This document shows, in pieces, positions 23,701 to 34,274 of a DNA stretch of 64,000 nt. A program made the translations under genes and the position numbers. The notes beneath the pieces were generated by a model. The model was not told where the DNA came from. It worked only from the letters and a program-made list of their open reading frames with translations, and did no database searches. The DNA is from Strigamia acuminata. Taxonomy: Eukaryota > Arthropoda > Chilopoda > Geophilomorpha > Linotaeniidae. The DNA lies in NCBI GenBank assembly GCA_949358305.1, contig OX442322.1, positions 10,230,001 through 10,294,000 on the forward strand, in the 5' to 3' direction. The stretch's first letter is position 1; each line of letters begins with the position of its first letter.

Positions 23701-25974
23701 ATGTTCAGGATTCCACAAATGGACATTATTCCGAACACAAGACGTGAAGTTCTCTCTTTGGTAGCCTCTATTTTCGACCCGATGGGACTCATTTCTCCAG
23801 TCGTTTTGAAAATGAGACTCCTTCTTCAAGACATTTGTCTACGTACAAAGAACTGGGACGGAAGAATTTCGGACTCAGAAAAGCAAGAGATTGACGAATG
23901 GAGTCGAGACATCCAGAAATTAAAAGACTATAAGGTACCTCGATGGTTAGAAACCTATTCTAATGAAGAGTTGAGTATTGAAGTTTTCTGTGATGCCAGC
24001 ACTAAAGCCTTTGGATGTGCAATTTTCATCGTCAACAACAAAGGAAAAGGAACTTTGCTACTCAGCAAATGTAGACTAGCCCCTGCAAAAAAGATTACCT
24101 TGCCTAGACTTGAATTAACTGCTGCGGTCGTTGGTGTACGGATGTGTCAGTATTTGACAAATAACTTTCTGCCAGGTTATCCAATCAAAACCATTCGATA
24201 TTTTTCTGATTCCACCATAACTTTGGCTTGGATCAACTCGAAGAAAAATGAGTGGAAGCCTTATGTTTCTAACCGCGTTCAGGAAATTGTTTCATCGTCT
24301 GACGCAAGCCAATGGTCACATATTCCGACAGAGTTCAATCCTGCAGATCTACTTACACGACCACACGATGCAAAAACATTAATGACAAATAAACTTTGGT
24401 GGAACGGCGTGGACGTTTCTAAAATCGAAAAAGTCGAGGTCGTGCAAGAAAAACTACCCGAAGAAGAAAAAAGAATTGTGGTTATGAATGTTCAAGTCAA
24501 AGAGACATTTATAAGCAAATTTTTCAAAAGATATCGCAACTTCAACCGTCTAGTTAGAGTATTTTCGTATATTTTGCGCTGGAAATCTCATCGTTTTCGC
24601 GGCGAAGATCTCGCGCAACGCGAAATGGAATCCAGTCAAATTAGGATTCTTCAATTTTCACAAGAAATCTACTTTCGAGAAGAGATCGAAGCTGTGAGAA
24701 ACAAGACTGAAGTTGAGAGATACTCCCCTTTGAAAAATTTTGAATATTTCTTAGATGAGGATGGACTTTTACGTTTGCGCAGCAGACTGAGATTGTCTTT
24801 GCTTTCGTTTGACGAAAAATACCCGATTCTTTTGCATAACGAAAGTTGGGTAACTAGATTAATTATTCGCAAGACTCATCTTGATCTCATGCATGGAGAT
24901 TTGAGTGAAACACTTTACCGAATTCGTGAGAAATTTTGGGTTCTCCGAGGACGCAGGACCATTCAAACTGTGATAAGAGAATGTTCCGTTTGCAGAAGGA
25001 CTAAACTTGCAAGAAATAATCCGTCTACTGGAGAATTACCGAAAGAAAGAGTAACCCCAGCAGCTTCTTTTCAACACACCGGAATCGATCATTTAGGACC
25101 TATTTTTGTGGGAAAGGACAAAAAACGATTGAAGAAAACATACATTTTATTATTCACTTGTATGGTTACACGAAGTTTACATCTCGAAGTGTCCGAAGAT
25201 TTATCCACTGAGAAATTCTTATTGGCATTCAGACGATTTTGTGCTCGTTACGGTTGTCCAGCAAAAGTCTTCTCGGACAACAGTAAAACCTTTGAAAAAG
25301 GAAGTACACAAATTCAGTCATGGGGAAAACTGATTGGCCGTTCGGACATAAAAACATTTCTGTCTGAGAAAAGGATTGTATGGACATTTATTCCTCCGCT
25401 CTCACCGTGGATGGGAGGAGCTTGGGAGAGACTAGTCCGTTCAGTAAAGGATAAATTGCGGAAAACTTTATTGAGACACACTGTGGATTTAGAAAATTTA
25501 CAAACCTTGGTTCTTGAGATCAGCTCCGTGTTGAATTCACGACCTTTGTCGTATGTACACGAAAATATAGACGGCGGCAGAATCCTTTCACCTAAAAACT
25601 TTTTAACGGGAGGTATGCCGAAATACATGATCAACAAGACCTTGAATGCAATCAAGAAAAGTGACCTTCGAAAACTCGACAAGAAAAGAAGACAGTTCAT
25701 TTGGGATTTTTGGAGTATATGGAAACACAGTTACTTGATGCAGTTAAGAAACTTTTATGAGACTAAAGGAGATAAATCTTTTCAAAACCCCAAAATTGAT
25801 CAGATTGTTCTTCTTGAAAAGATGGGAACCAACCCTTACTTTTGGCCTCTTGCCAGAATAAAACAAGTTTTTCCTGGTGATGATGGACTAATTCGCATCG
25901 TTAGTGTTGTGCTTCCCGATGGAAGAGAGTTGCGTCGTTCTGTAAGGCATATTAGAGCCCTTGAACTTGATTGA
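20722..25974 (+). CDS. BEL/Pao Gag-Pol polyprotein, intact (1750 aa)
   Basis: One uninterrupted frame starting at an ATG that precedes a coiled Gag N-terminus. Domains in order: DUF1759-type Gag (about 130-290; LPKLESVKFDGEI, EKLQYLQTMCTGEAA), zinc knuckles CIFCQEDHLSGSC (374), CFNCFRTGHRVGDC (405) and CKHCGGRHHSTIC (424), then a protease with GMIDPGSHRSF (Asp 492). RT has ADIKQAFLQV (Asp 828) and YMDD (915-918). RNase H has the FCDAS Asp near 1091, then LPRLEL and SDST. An integrase zinc-binding region lies near 1386-1420. The integrase core has Asp 1456, Asp 1519 and Glu 1569, and a DUF5641-like end has GLIRIVSVVLPDGRELRRSV. All polymerase and integrase catalytic residues I looked for are present. 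The protease triad is DPG rather than the usual DSG/DTG, as in D and I. No frameshift or stop separates Gag from Pol. Enzymatic activity is inferred from the motifs only. Confidence 0.96.
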   Translation: MERDRDTETSERDLLTVEQIEILETRWEAQLSSLNDLLSLSEKTSDPGELEALLLTANLKETRVVNGLNELQVYCEHAFYLESVEKLESSQTRVELLRRRWEVSKRSLPTLGGRLNMSTVSGANTSLNTSTSFRKNSKLPKLESVKFDGEIIKYKTFKSNFETSVHNDPDLSSVEKLQYLQTMCTGEAAALISTFPLIEESYDLAREELDRNYGDEDAQQTALIQSIRDLKTVSSIYPTKVLKANLTKISSTIRLLEQLKIPVRTSGAFLMPDILSKFPAPMTLRFYQVHGLSCKNILTLLDFFQKEVAMAERTEAVSPSEKAKKEKSEVEKAKVKGSMTTCTATQDSKSSSSSKVKTESRQENKSANSKALKCIFCQEDHLSGSCKKEFEINAKIELIKKNRLCFNCFRTGHRVGDCKVKFSCKHCGGRHHSTICKKSEVNNSPSPTEKPKESQVTTHVSCAISTSLQLMIFVADLKTKSGGSHHIRGMIDPGSHRSFITTELVNRLKLKKCGSISATTQRFNDSMPAATDYDVYNVTLQSKNDAQNFKLSMLSVENLPKVQGILNASVIEKVKKLNLELAEDLPAKTSQIDILLGVDAWWKVIKDGKKKINDDLGLINTLFGWVLIGAAGNTDLFEDEADLTSCCNTCNIEIHEQLDKLWNLEAIGINAGEKESDFTRDRFEATTKRLDDGRYEVMLPFNGQETDLDSNWELALNQLANTLKRIDSNDDYKKRYDDSMWQYIEENHAEEVPTEDRFLKKGIYNIPHHPVIKEDRETTKFRVVFNASSAKKGKRSLNDCLFPGPSLNPDLILVMVRFRLYCIPIIADIKQAFLQVMINPTHRNFLRFLWVSRQYFKNPYSWRNLWNNIMILRMIVVPFGVISSPFLLCATIRKQADQYKETHPKEVDALDAGIYMDDLTSGGDHTTDTTKHCEELKMILDDGKLPLVKWATPNEKVFNDIKEKGFHMRSDEFCEQGVIKMLGILWDTQEDVLMFRIPQMDIIPNTRREVLSLVASIFDPMGLISPVVLKMRLLLQDICLRTKNWDGRISDSEKQEIDEWSRDIQKLKDYKVPRWLETYSNEELSIEVFCDASTKAFGCAIFIVNNKGKGTLLLSKCRLAPAKKITLPRLELTAAVVGVRMCQYLTNNFLPGYPIKTIRYFSDSTITLAWINSKKNEWKPYVSNRVQEIVSSSDASQWSHIPTEFNPADLLTRPHDAKTLMTNKLWWNGVDVSKIEKVEVVQEKLPEEEKRIVVMNVQVKETFISKFFKRYRNFNRLVRVFSYILRWKSHRFRGEDLAQREMESSQIRILQFSQEIYFREEIEAVRNKTEVERYSPLKNFEYFLDEDGLLRLRSRLRLSLLSFDEKYPILLHNESWVTRLIIRKTHLDLMHGDLSETLYRIREKFWVLRGRRTIQTVIRECSVCRRTKLARNNPSTGELPKERVTPAASFQHTGIDHLGPIFVGKDKKRLKKTYILLFTCMVTRSLHLEVSEDLSTEKFLLAFRRFCARYGCPAKVFSDNSKTFEKGSTQIQSWGKLIGRSDIKTFLSEKRIVWTFIPPLSPWMGGAWERLVRSVKDKLRKTLLRHTVDLENLQTLVLEISSVLNSRPLSYVHENIDGGRILSPKNFLTGGMPKYMINKTLNAIKKSDLRKLDKKRRQFIWDFWSIWKHSYLMQLRNFYETKGDKSFQNPKIDQIVLLEKMGTNPYFWPLARIKQVFPGDDGLIRIVSVVLPDGRELRRSVRHIRALELD

Positions 25975-26032
25975 TGTGTGTTTTGCAGACTTCTCTCATC
26001 TCTCTTCTCTCTCTTTCTCGCTGGCAATTCGT
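25975..26032 (+). other. B pyrimidine-rich 3' junction
   Basis: Between the stop codon and 3' LTR: a run of C and T (about 25990-26020), then CTGGCAATTCGT, then TGTTGC of the LTR. No polypurine tract is present on the sense strand. Confidence 0.7.
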
Positions 26033-27502
26033 TGTTGCAAACAACGTGGAATAATTTAGAAACTACTTTTATTGCCAATTTGTGTCTGAATAAATGTTTC
26101 CAAAGTGTGTTTTATTTTGCATAACATTTCAGTTTTTATTTACAGGATTTTTGCATTATTAAAATGTTTTTAGTGCTTTCAGATACTGATGTTTGATGAA
26201 ATGTGATATTCCATTGTTTATTGCATTTATTTCTAGTGTTTATTGCGTGATTTTGTGTTACTTTATTCATTTTCTATCAATTTGTGTGATTTCGGGTGAA
26301 ATTTGGTGCATTTGTCGTTGAACAGTTCACTAGTGTTATTGACGTGACGTCATATTTCAAGTTCTAGTTCGGTTTTTGTTCAAACTTCTAACCTTCCGTT
26401 TGGACGGAATTTTGATGGTTAGAATTGTTTTTGACATTGTTTTAGACTAATTTGGGGGTGATCTGTTGATTCGTGCACTCTAATTTCGTCCCGGAACAGC
26501 CGTTTTTCTGCTACGAGCGATCGTGACGGACCCCGCATGTGCGTTGCCGTCCAAGATCGTTTCGTTCGGTTTGCGGTTGATTTCAAGTGTTCTTTCATTA
26601 AAAAGTGTCTTGTTTTGCGGGAAATTACATTCCCTGAACTTATTTACTTATTTCAAAGTGTTTACATAAGTTATTTCTTGTGTTGAAATTCAAACCTTGT
26701 GTTTTGCCGCCAATGTAGAGTTTACCGGACGCCATGTTGGATTTTGCCGATGATTTGTAAATCTTTCATGTCGCTTTGTTTTTATATCTCAATTGGTGTT
26801 AGTACTATTTAGTTTTAATGTATTTCAATGCAAAATCTTTACTTATTTGGTTTTGTGTGTGACTTTGAATTCAAACTTGATGATTATGTCATTTTGCTTG
26901 TCTTTGATTGGTTAGGCCCAATTGTCTGCCTAGCGATCACTGTTTTCGCTGTTTTCTCAGTGTTTTGATTAACGAATTTTGTTGTTACGATAGACTTTAT
27001 TATTCCTGAGTTTTTTGTGCTCATTTTGAGCTATTACACATTATTTTTAATACATTTCTCGTAATTTGTTGTCTTTGCTTGAAATTGCATTTCCTCCGTT
27101 TCCATGTCAACGGAGTATTTCTTTATTGTAATTTGCCAACAATTGGTTTGGCGTGTGCCATCCTATTATAATGTGTAATTATTGAGTTGCCATTTTATAT
27201 TTGATTAAAATAGTCGTGTTAATGTTAACTCTTGTATTTTCTGCTTTTGACCCATTTCCAATGTGTCCTGAGTAGAGAACCATTTTTCCCAGACTGGCCA
27301 ATGGATCAGCAAGCACTTGGATACCATGCAAAAGTGTTTCCAACAGTTAAACCTTCATGTAACAGGAGATTTTGAGGCGAATCAAGTGCATTTCCACACG
27401 GTACACGTACGAATTTCACTATACGATCGTTTGAGTTTGTTGGCGGGAGTTTCGAATCGCCACATCTCAGTTCTTCTCTGTTCCTGTTGACTGACCGCAA
27501 CA
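26033..27502 (+). repeat. B 3' LTR (1470 bp)
   Basis: TGTTGCAAACAACG head and CCGCAACA tail, uninterrupted, followed by target duplication GGCG. It serves as the empty-site reference for the insertion of A. Confidence 0.96.
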
Positions 27503-27902
27503 GGCGTAAGTTATGCTTCTTTGACGACACCGATGTGAATCCGGTGTTGAACGTCTGTGAAGCAATGGCACTAGCTCCCAAGGAGGTTGAACTGGTCCGG
27601 GCGACTTCCACTCGCTTCTTCAAGTGGTTGACCTTCGATCCAATCTTGTCCAAACGAACGATGAAATCCAGATATTTCTCTCTTGCCAGGTGCGGTTGGA
27701 GAACGGTGAGATCATCTATCAATGTAGCGTGTTGCTCCTGAATTGATTGGGAAATGGCATCCAACTCCCCAAAATCCTGCATGTTTGTTGACGTTCCCAA
27801 CAAGTCTTCTATGTTCCCTATCTTCGATTTCCATAAGATTTCCCATTCTTCTATCTGATCTGCGGACGGCGGCGCGACTGGAGTGGTTACTGGAAGTGAC
27901 AT
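27503..27902 (-). pseudogene. Element D Gag fragment, N-terminus
   Basis: Starts with ATG at 27902. It shows the charged, helical N-terminal Gag region shared by these families (ADQIEEWEILWKSKI, GELDAISQSIQEQHATL, KYLDFIVRLDKI). Broken at 27503 by element B. The reading frame is open to the break; what follows in the same frame belongs to B's LTR. Confidence 0.88.
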
Positions 27903-28507
27903 TTTTCAGATAAGTAAACTTTGACAACAGGAATTGATTCTTTGTGTAAAAATAAAATCTCCTTTTCCAGTTGGATCCCAACCCAACGGACGACACACTA
28001 AGGGCAAAGCAGAGACACCAACAAACAAAAAGGACGGATTTGACTTACACACTCGAATTTCGACCTCGAAATCCCACGTTCAAGGATCGATGCGACAGCG
28101 CTTAATTTATGTGAGCTAACTATTGACTTTGGAGATGACAAGGACCCCCAAAACCCCCGAGTCACAATAAATTTCGATACGCTTATATCTACGGAAATGC
28201 ACACTGGCGTAATTAAGACGACAATTGCTCTCTGCCTAATGCAGTAATGGCGAGCGAACTTGAGTATTTGCCCAGATTCAATTGTAGATTTAACAACCAA
28301 ATTGCAAACAAAACACTCCTAACTGAATTATTCTCGAAAATCTTTTCTTATTAGACCAAAACTGATCACTTGAATAAGACTTTGCTAAATAAACGATTTG
28401 TTTTCCCCCAAAGACCCGACTGAATGCTGGACATATACTTAAGAAGATTATATACAATTTATTTGAGACAAAATTATAAATATAAATCTTTGATTCAGAT
28501 GGACATC

Positions 28508-28520
28508 GCATTGCGTTGTG
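28508..28520 (-). promoter_or_regulatory. D leader motif resembling the complement of the tRNA-His anticodon arm
   Basis: Plus strand GCATTGCGTTGTG, 448 bp from the LTR in sense direction. It shares the CACAACGCAAT core with the LARD copies although the rest of the leader is unalignable by eye. Confidence 0.55.
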
Positions 28521-28940
28521 TGATGATTGACGACTAGTTGACAGCCAGGAACTTCTGCGACCAGTGGTGCACTGTGGCTTGAACTCCACACTGAGGACGT
28601 TGTCCACTCTTAGGAGATCCGCTGCCACGATGACACAAGACGGGGAAAGGACGATTTGCTCCAAGCAGGCGAATTTACTGCACGGCTCACTGACACCTGG
28701 CACAAACTCGTGTGCGCACTTGAAGACAGACGGCGCTAAGCAGCTGGAAACACCTGATGCACTTGAAATACACCTTTCTGCACTCTCACAAGATACGTGA
28801 CCGCAACTGACCGGAGGTACGAGCGTACAACGGCGCACGGACGACACGCATACAAAAAGCACTGATGCTTGTCACTTGAAATGAGAGCAAATCATAAATC
28901 ACACAATAAACCTGGCACAGACTCTAATTCGCGATGACAC

Positions 28941-28964
28941 GAAGTATCCTGGTCACTGGGACCA
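28941..28964 (-). other. D primer binding site
   Basis: Minus strand TGGTCCCAGTGACCAGGAT followed by ACTTCG, four bases after the LTR. The TGACCAGGAT half fits the tRNA-His T arm as remembered for insects; the acceptor half has mismatches. Confidence 0.55.
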
Positions 28965-28968
28965 AAAA

Positions 28969-30428
28969 TGTTGCAACTGGCCTGGGCTGGGCCAATTAAG
29001 AAACAAAGGACCTTCTTTTTGACCGCTGATTTTGTATAGTGGCTTTGAAGATTCAATGTCCATCTGTCAGGCATCCAGAACAGCAGGTACTTTGGAGGAA
29101 ACAAGGAGTTTTTACTCCTCACTCATTCTGTTAAAATCCACGGGAGTAAAAATAAACATCGTTTAATATCATTGAAAACATGAATAACACAGATACAATG
29201 CAGCGCGAGAGCAGAAACAAAGCAGTTACACTTAAAACAATAAACTATAACAAGTGCAATCACATAAGCATTGTATAAGGACATATGCACTTGAAAGTAA
29301 GGAAGCCTTAGGTCCCTAAAAAAGGGAGGAAATAAACCATCTGATACAAATAGACTACCGTACAGGGCATCAAGTACATTTGCTTAAGCCTAACAACTGA
29401 AAACCTACATTAAATGTAATAAATCAGTTTTACAATCAATCTTTAGATGCTATATTCAAGAACCCATTAGAAATGCATTAAATCCAAGTAAATATTCATG
29501 AAACACAAGAAAAAGAATAAATACAGAGGTTTTCTACCAATCAAATTACAGCTCTACAGTGAGTGCAGTATTTACATCAGAAAGCATTATCATCATGCAA
29601 TAAAACTTAATACTATTACATTGCTAATTACACAAATGCTCAATTACTCACAAATACCTCATAAAACCCACAAAAAGGTAATTTTAAATACATCTTTACA
29701 GAGACACTTAAGCCACGCCCACAGCAATGGCGGACAAGGAGAGAGAGAATGCTCATATGAGCACAAAAGCAATCCAATTAACCTTCCAGGACAAGTGAGA
29801 GGCATTTTAAGGTAACAAATTAATTAATAGGCATACAAACAACTAATATAAGTGGTTTTTAATCCGTGACAGGACCTGGAACATTTCTACCAGCTGTCCA
29901 GAGGCGGACACGCATGGGAGGCGATCATTTGCACGCATTTTGGACGTTTTCACACCTGAAACGAGCGGTGTTGAACTCACATGCGCACAATAGACACACA
30001 GGACATTAAACAAGGTAGGAAAATTGCTAATAAACTGATAAAATGCACTGAATGCATTTAAACATTAATAATAACAGTTAGATCTCTTCCAGTCCACATT
30101 TGAATTGAGCGAGATGCATCCAGCTTGTCGGACTGCTTACACTAATGAACTGGAAATAGATAACACTCAAGAAACAGGTAAAATTTGCACAAAACGTTAA
30201 TAAGTGACAACAAAAACTTACAAAGCAATATTTTGACATTTCAGATAATTAATTCACATGGCAAACGCTTTTATACGGGGAAATATTCAGATAATTGACA
30301 AATTCGAACTCAAACACACAAGAATATTATTAAAAACGTTTTGTCTGTATTTCCAGGAAATTGCCACATGTATAGATTTTCTTCCTAGCCGGTAAACGTT
30401 TTGACAACTCCATTTGTTGCTAGCAACA
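28969..30428 (-). repeat. D 5' LTR (1460 bp)
   Basis: Minus strand starts at 30428 with the perfect palindrome TGTTGCTAGCAACA and ends at 28969 with CCAGTTGCAACA. Its 3' end is duplicated at 63370-63739 (element N). No coding frame is seen. Confidence 0.88.
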
Positions 30429-33103
30429 TAATCAGGGACGTCAAGCAACCCTCCCTCTTCTCTCGTTTCTCGGTTCAATCATATTGGTTCCGACTCGGGG
30501 TGGGCCAAGCGTTCATACGGTAGCCTCCTTATTGGAGCATGGGGTTTTAACTAGATCTAGTTTCTATTTCCCCCTCGGTTAAAGAAGTTTCAGTCTTCGT
30601 GGTAGTCTGCTCACAACAGGCTACACGGTGGCCCGAGTGCGGACGTGCAGTCCATCGGGTACCTCCTTGTTCAAGGCGCATTCGTAAAGCGCAGCTCGGT
30701 TGAAAGAAAGCCACCGGTTTTAATTTCTTTTCAACGACGTGATTAGTTTTCGTGCAGGAAGGGTAGCTTCGTTTCATTTGGTTGCAGTTGCACTGCTTCC
30801 AACGTTTTTCAGTATCGTTTGACACCTGTTGATCTTCAAAAAGAAGCAGGTCCCTTTCCTTTCTTTTCTCGTGGGGAGGAAATGGATTGATTATTTGGGT
30901 ACGGACTTATTCCCTCTTCGGAAAAAAAGCAGAAAGTTTAGTGTTTTGGAATTTTTGCTGGTTTTCACAGTTCCAGTTTGTTAGTTTCCCTTGTGAGGCC
31001 ATACTTGGCCAATAGCTTTAGTGATAATATTGACGTTTTTGCCGGTATTTATTTGCACGGAACGTGTTCGTTTTTTTTAGATAATTTGAACCGTTTTTCT
31101 CTTGTTAATTAGATAAAAGTGTGGTCGAGGGGTCAGCGTGCGGGTGTTTCTTTGTCACTGTGGACAAGAGGTCGCAGATGGTTTACACAGTCACCTGACT
31201 AAGTCTTTCCTTTTTTTCTTTATTCTCTGCTCTTAGCGGTTTCGTGGGTTCATGTCAAGTCAGGGTGCGGTCAACGCCTTTGCGTGGCAGTGGCTGCGAA
31301 TGGTTCGCATTGCCTGAGCTTCATGCTTTCTCGTTCTCTTTTTCCTTCTTCTGGCGTGATCATGTTAGCTAGGTGGTCATGGCTTTGGGTAAGTGGTTAG
31401 TTAGTCACTCTTTGCGAAAGAGTGGTGCCTAGGTCTTGACGGCTTTTTCTAGTTCTTCGTACGAATGCTGGGTGGTTGGTCAGACGATAGGTCTGGGTCA
31501 ACGCATTCATTCCCTTATTTTGCATTTTTCTTGTTTTCTAGAAAAGGGTCGTCTTTAATAGTTTAATAAGTTTGAGTTCGCAGCTCGTGTTTTTAGGCGG
31601 ACGGAGGTTTCCGTGGTACGTTGCCACTTGAGCGCTGGCTCGAGAACAACGAGGCGGTGAAGCCTGCCGTGTCTCAAGTTTGTTCCTTTTTGCGTTCCAA
31701 GTTTCTTCTAGTCGTCATGCATGTTTTGTTCCTTGCGAGACTATGCTCGATCAAGAGCTTTTGTGACAGTTTTCCTTCCTCTTTGACGAGGATTTTCGTT
31801 TTCCTGTTTTTAGCTTTCATTAGCTTAAGCGTCTGTCTACGGGTTGACAGACTGAGCTTTCTGACAAGCTCCAGCAATGTTCTCACGTTGTTCCGGTTAG
31901 AAAACCCGTTCAGTCGGATTTTCTAAAGGTATTTGGTGTGTGTGCCACGTGTCTATTGGCGACGTCGTAGCCCCTCGGTGTCTGGACTAGGTCATCGTGG
32001 CACGGCCCTTCTCCTTTTTTTTTCTCTCGTGTTCTAAGTTTCTTTTAGTCTTTATTGGTTGTTGATAGGAAGTGCGCCGCAACGCAACTTCTCTTTTCTT
32101 TCGTCTCTCCGGTGTTTTTGGGCCGCGATCCGACTTCGATGCCCTTGACCCTGGGACGCTCCTAGAGGTCTCGGATGTTTAGGTTACAGCTTTTTGCCTT
32201 CGTGTCTATGGTTTTGCCTTCACGACTTTTACAAAGTCGAGCTTGGCTTCGATACTTTTTCTTCCCGTTCTCTTGGTTTTGATGGGGAATTCCTTCAACG
32301 GTTTTCTGCCTTGCCTTCCCTTCTTCTTTGGCCGGCAACGCTGTTGCGAGCACGCGCAACATGGATTTTTTTGCTATCGCAATAGCGGATTTGCTTGAAT
32401 TGATCAATTATTTAAGTTTGTGTTTAGTTAATAGTGCAGCTTAAGTTTTGGCTAAATGTTAAATGAATTTCGTGTAGTTTGTGAAGTGGGAGTTATGTTT
32501 TACCTGATTTAAGCTGTCTTTCTTAAGGTAATCTTGTATTTTTCCTTTGATTCTTTGGAGTTTTACTGCTTGGATTCGTCCGAAGAGTTGCTGTTGTTAG
32601 TTCCTAAGTTAGTTCATTTATTTGAAACACTTTGTCTTAATTTATTACGGTTTTGTGCCTTTTGTAATGATTTTATACTTGAAACTGTGTATTTTCTTGT
32701 ATACGCTTTATCATTTTGTCACTAGAGGGACAATTCGCCTCTTGCGAGTGATTGTTGCCACTCGTTGCTCCGATTGTTGTAGGTTGCGCAGCAACTACAC
32801 TGTGACTGTTATGTAGATTTCTAGGGTTAAGATATGTAATTTTCTCCTCTCTTTTTCTGTGTATTTTGATAGATGTTAACTTTACAATAAATTCGGTTTG
32901 TTCATGTGTTATTTAACACATTAGTGGTGAGTTCTTCCAGACACTTGTTAGGCCACTTTGCAGGGATTTCAAGCAGGATTTTTCCTGCAATGCATCATCT
33001 CTTTTGGAGCTCATCACAAGTTTTAGTAAGTAGGTTTATTTGTTATAACCATTTTCGATTGTCTTCTAGAGTGCCACACGGTCTTCAAGCACTGCTAGAA
33101 ACA
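30429..33103 (+). mobile_element. Element G: LARD-like retrotransposon, 3' part
   Basis: Enters the LARD internal sequence at the position equivalent to 16887 of element A, immediately after D's LTR, so D inserted into G. Internal sequence runs to 32341 and the 3' LTR follows. G's 5' half must lie left of the window, on the far side of D. Confidence 0.9.
32342..33103 (+). repeat. G 3' LTR (762 bp)
   Basis: Same family as E and L. It is shorter because the stretch AAGAGCCGCTGCTC near 32769 is missing. Followed by GCTT (33104-33107), the presumed target duplication. Confidence 0.9.
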
Positions 33104-34274
33104 GCTTTAAGGTTATTTGTGGTTTAGTGGTGTCTTGTATTGGTGTTTAAGGTAGTCCACAGGTGTCTTGGGTCGCTGGATGGGCGTTGGACATCGTTTG
33201 TGAGCGTTTGCGAGCGTCGGGCGTGAGCGTACGCCTTGCGACGCCTCTCGTGGTCGTGTGGGTCCTGCAAATGAGTTGAATTGGTCGGGTTTCAATGCCC
33301 AAGCACTGGGAAAGCTGTACTGACCGTTCTAAGACGAAGATCCATCGTTGAGAAGGCCTGTGAGTCGCTCGCGACCTTGTTTGGCTCCATTCACGTCATT
33401 TTAGCAGTTGCATGGTCGCCATCTTGGATTTGGTGCTGCACTGTTGCCCTGTTATTATTTCTTTTGGGGTTTTGAGGAGACCTGGACATAGGGAATATTT
33501 ACTAGTTATTGTTTGTATAAATTACCAATATTAAGGGTTGTTAATCTAAGCTTTTACCTTTGTTATTGTATGGTTGTTACGGGTTAAGGTTTGTGACACT
33601 TTGCGCCCTCTTTTGGTGGCAATTGGGGTTTGGGCTCAGCATTGTGTTTTGAGTGCAGTTAATGTTAGTTTTAGCCTTTGAATTATCTGTTAAGTTTAAG
33701 TGAAGTGCTGTTTGCACAGGTCATACTGTTTTCAAGGTGTTAGGTTAAGTTTTGCCTTTATTTATGTTAAGTTTGACATCTGTTGTCTATATACGGAAAC
33801 CTTGTTGGCACTATTGTTATTATTCAAATCTGTATTGTTTGGTCACTGACATTTATTGTAATCAGGTGACCAGTTGTTAAGAGTAGGTTGCTAAAGAAGC
33901 AACTCAGTTGTTATCAGTTGTTAAGTATTAAATCCAGTTGATATTTTTCCTCCTTCTTTGGATAATTTATTCCTGGGTTTCTTTTACTTCAATAAACATG
34001 ATGGCTTGTGAGTAGAGAGCTTTGCCTGCTCTCCTCCTCCCTGGGAGCCCGGAATTTCTACCCAGCAGCTAAAGAGGTTTTGCCAATCACTTCATCTAAA
34101 TGCAGTTAGGCCTAGTTTCATGCAGTCAGGCCTAATCCTTCTTCAAGTTAGGCTTGGGCTCAGAGAAAGGATTTCAGCTTGTTTCATCAACCACTATACA
34201 GTCTCGGGCGGTTTCCAGAGTTTGGTGACCAATTCGCCAGTCCTCCCCTGTGAGATCCAAGGTTGTTTGCTACA
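33104..34274 (+). repeat. H1 LTR, 3' part
   Basis: From about 33132 it is the reverse complement of the H2 LTR (43540 down to 43120, and 36508 down to 35799), ending TTTGCTACA. Its first part lies beyond element G, off the window. The first 28 bp do not align well with H2, so the exact G/H1 junction content is uncertain. It lacks the insertion of element I and so supplies an empty site. It interrupts the Gag of H2 at 34275. Solo LTR or full element cannot be decided. Confidence 0.8.

Larger units (their letters stand above)
12223..27502 (+). mobile_element. Element B: BEL/Pao retrotransposon with intact Gag-Pol, host of element A
   Basis: LTRs of 1470 bp: the 5' one is split by element A (12223-13451 and 19571-19811), the 3' one is whole (26033-27502). 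The duplication GGCG flanks the element. Without A it is about 9.2 kb. It contains a primer site, a leader of about 0.9 kb, one long open reading frame, a 58 bp pyrimidine-rich tail and the 3' LTR. It is the only element here with complete RT, RNase H and integrase. The LARD insertion in its 5' LTR may impair its promoter. Confidence 0.95.
27903..28968 (-). other. D leader (untranslated)
   Basis: 1066 bp between Gag start and the 5' LTR, with no convincing coding frame in sense orientation. It contains the primer site at its right end and the tRNA-His-like motif at 28508-28520. Confidence 0.7.
4413..30428 (-). mobile_element. Element D: BEL/Pao retrotransposon shattered by B, E and F
   Basis: Minus-strand element. 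From right to left: 5' LTR (28969-30428), leader (27903-28968), Gag start (27503-27902), then B; Gag middle (11819-12222), then E; Gag end and protease (4413-5870), then F. About 4.8 kb of D itself is in the window; RT, integrase and the 3' LTR are outside. D itself interrupts LARD element G at 30429. Confidence 0.9.

Noticed and set aside
25990-26020. Pyrimidine tract read as a polypurine tract of a minus-strand element
   Set aside because: The coding frame, primer site and LTR order of B all show plus orientation.
28290-28862. 190-codon minus-strand frame in the D leader
   Set aside because: In sense orientation but without homology. It spans the primer-distal leader and looks like untranslated sequence.
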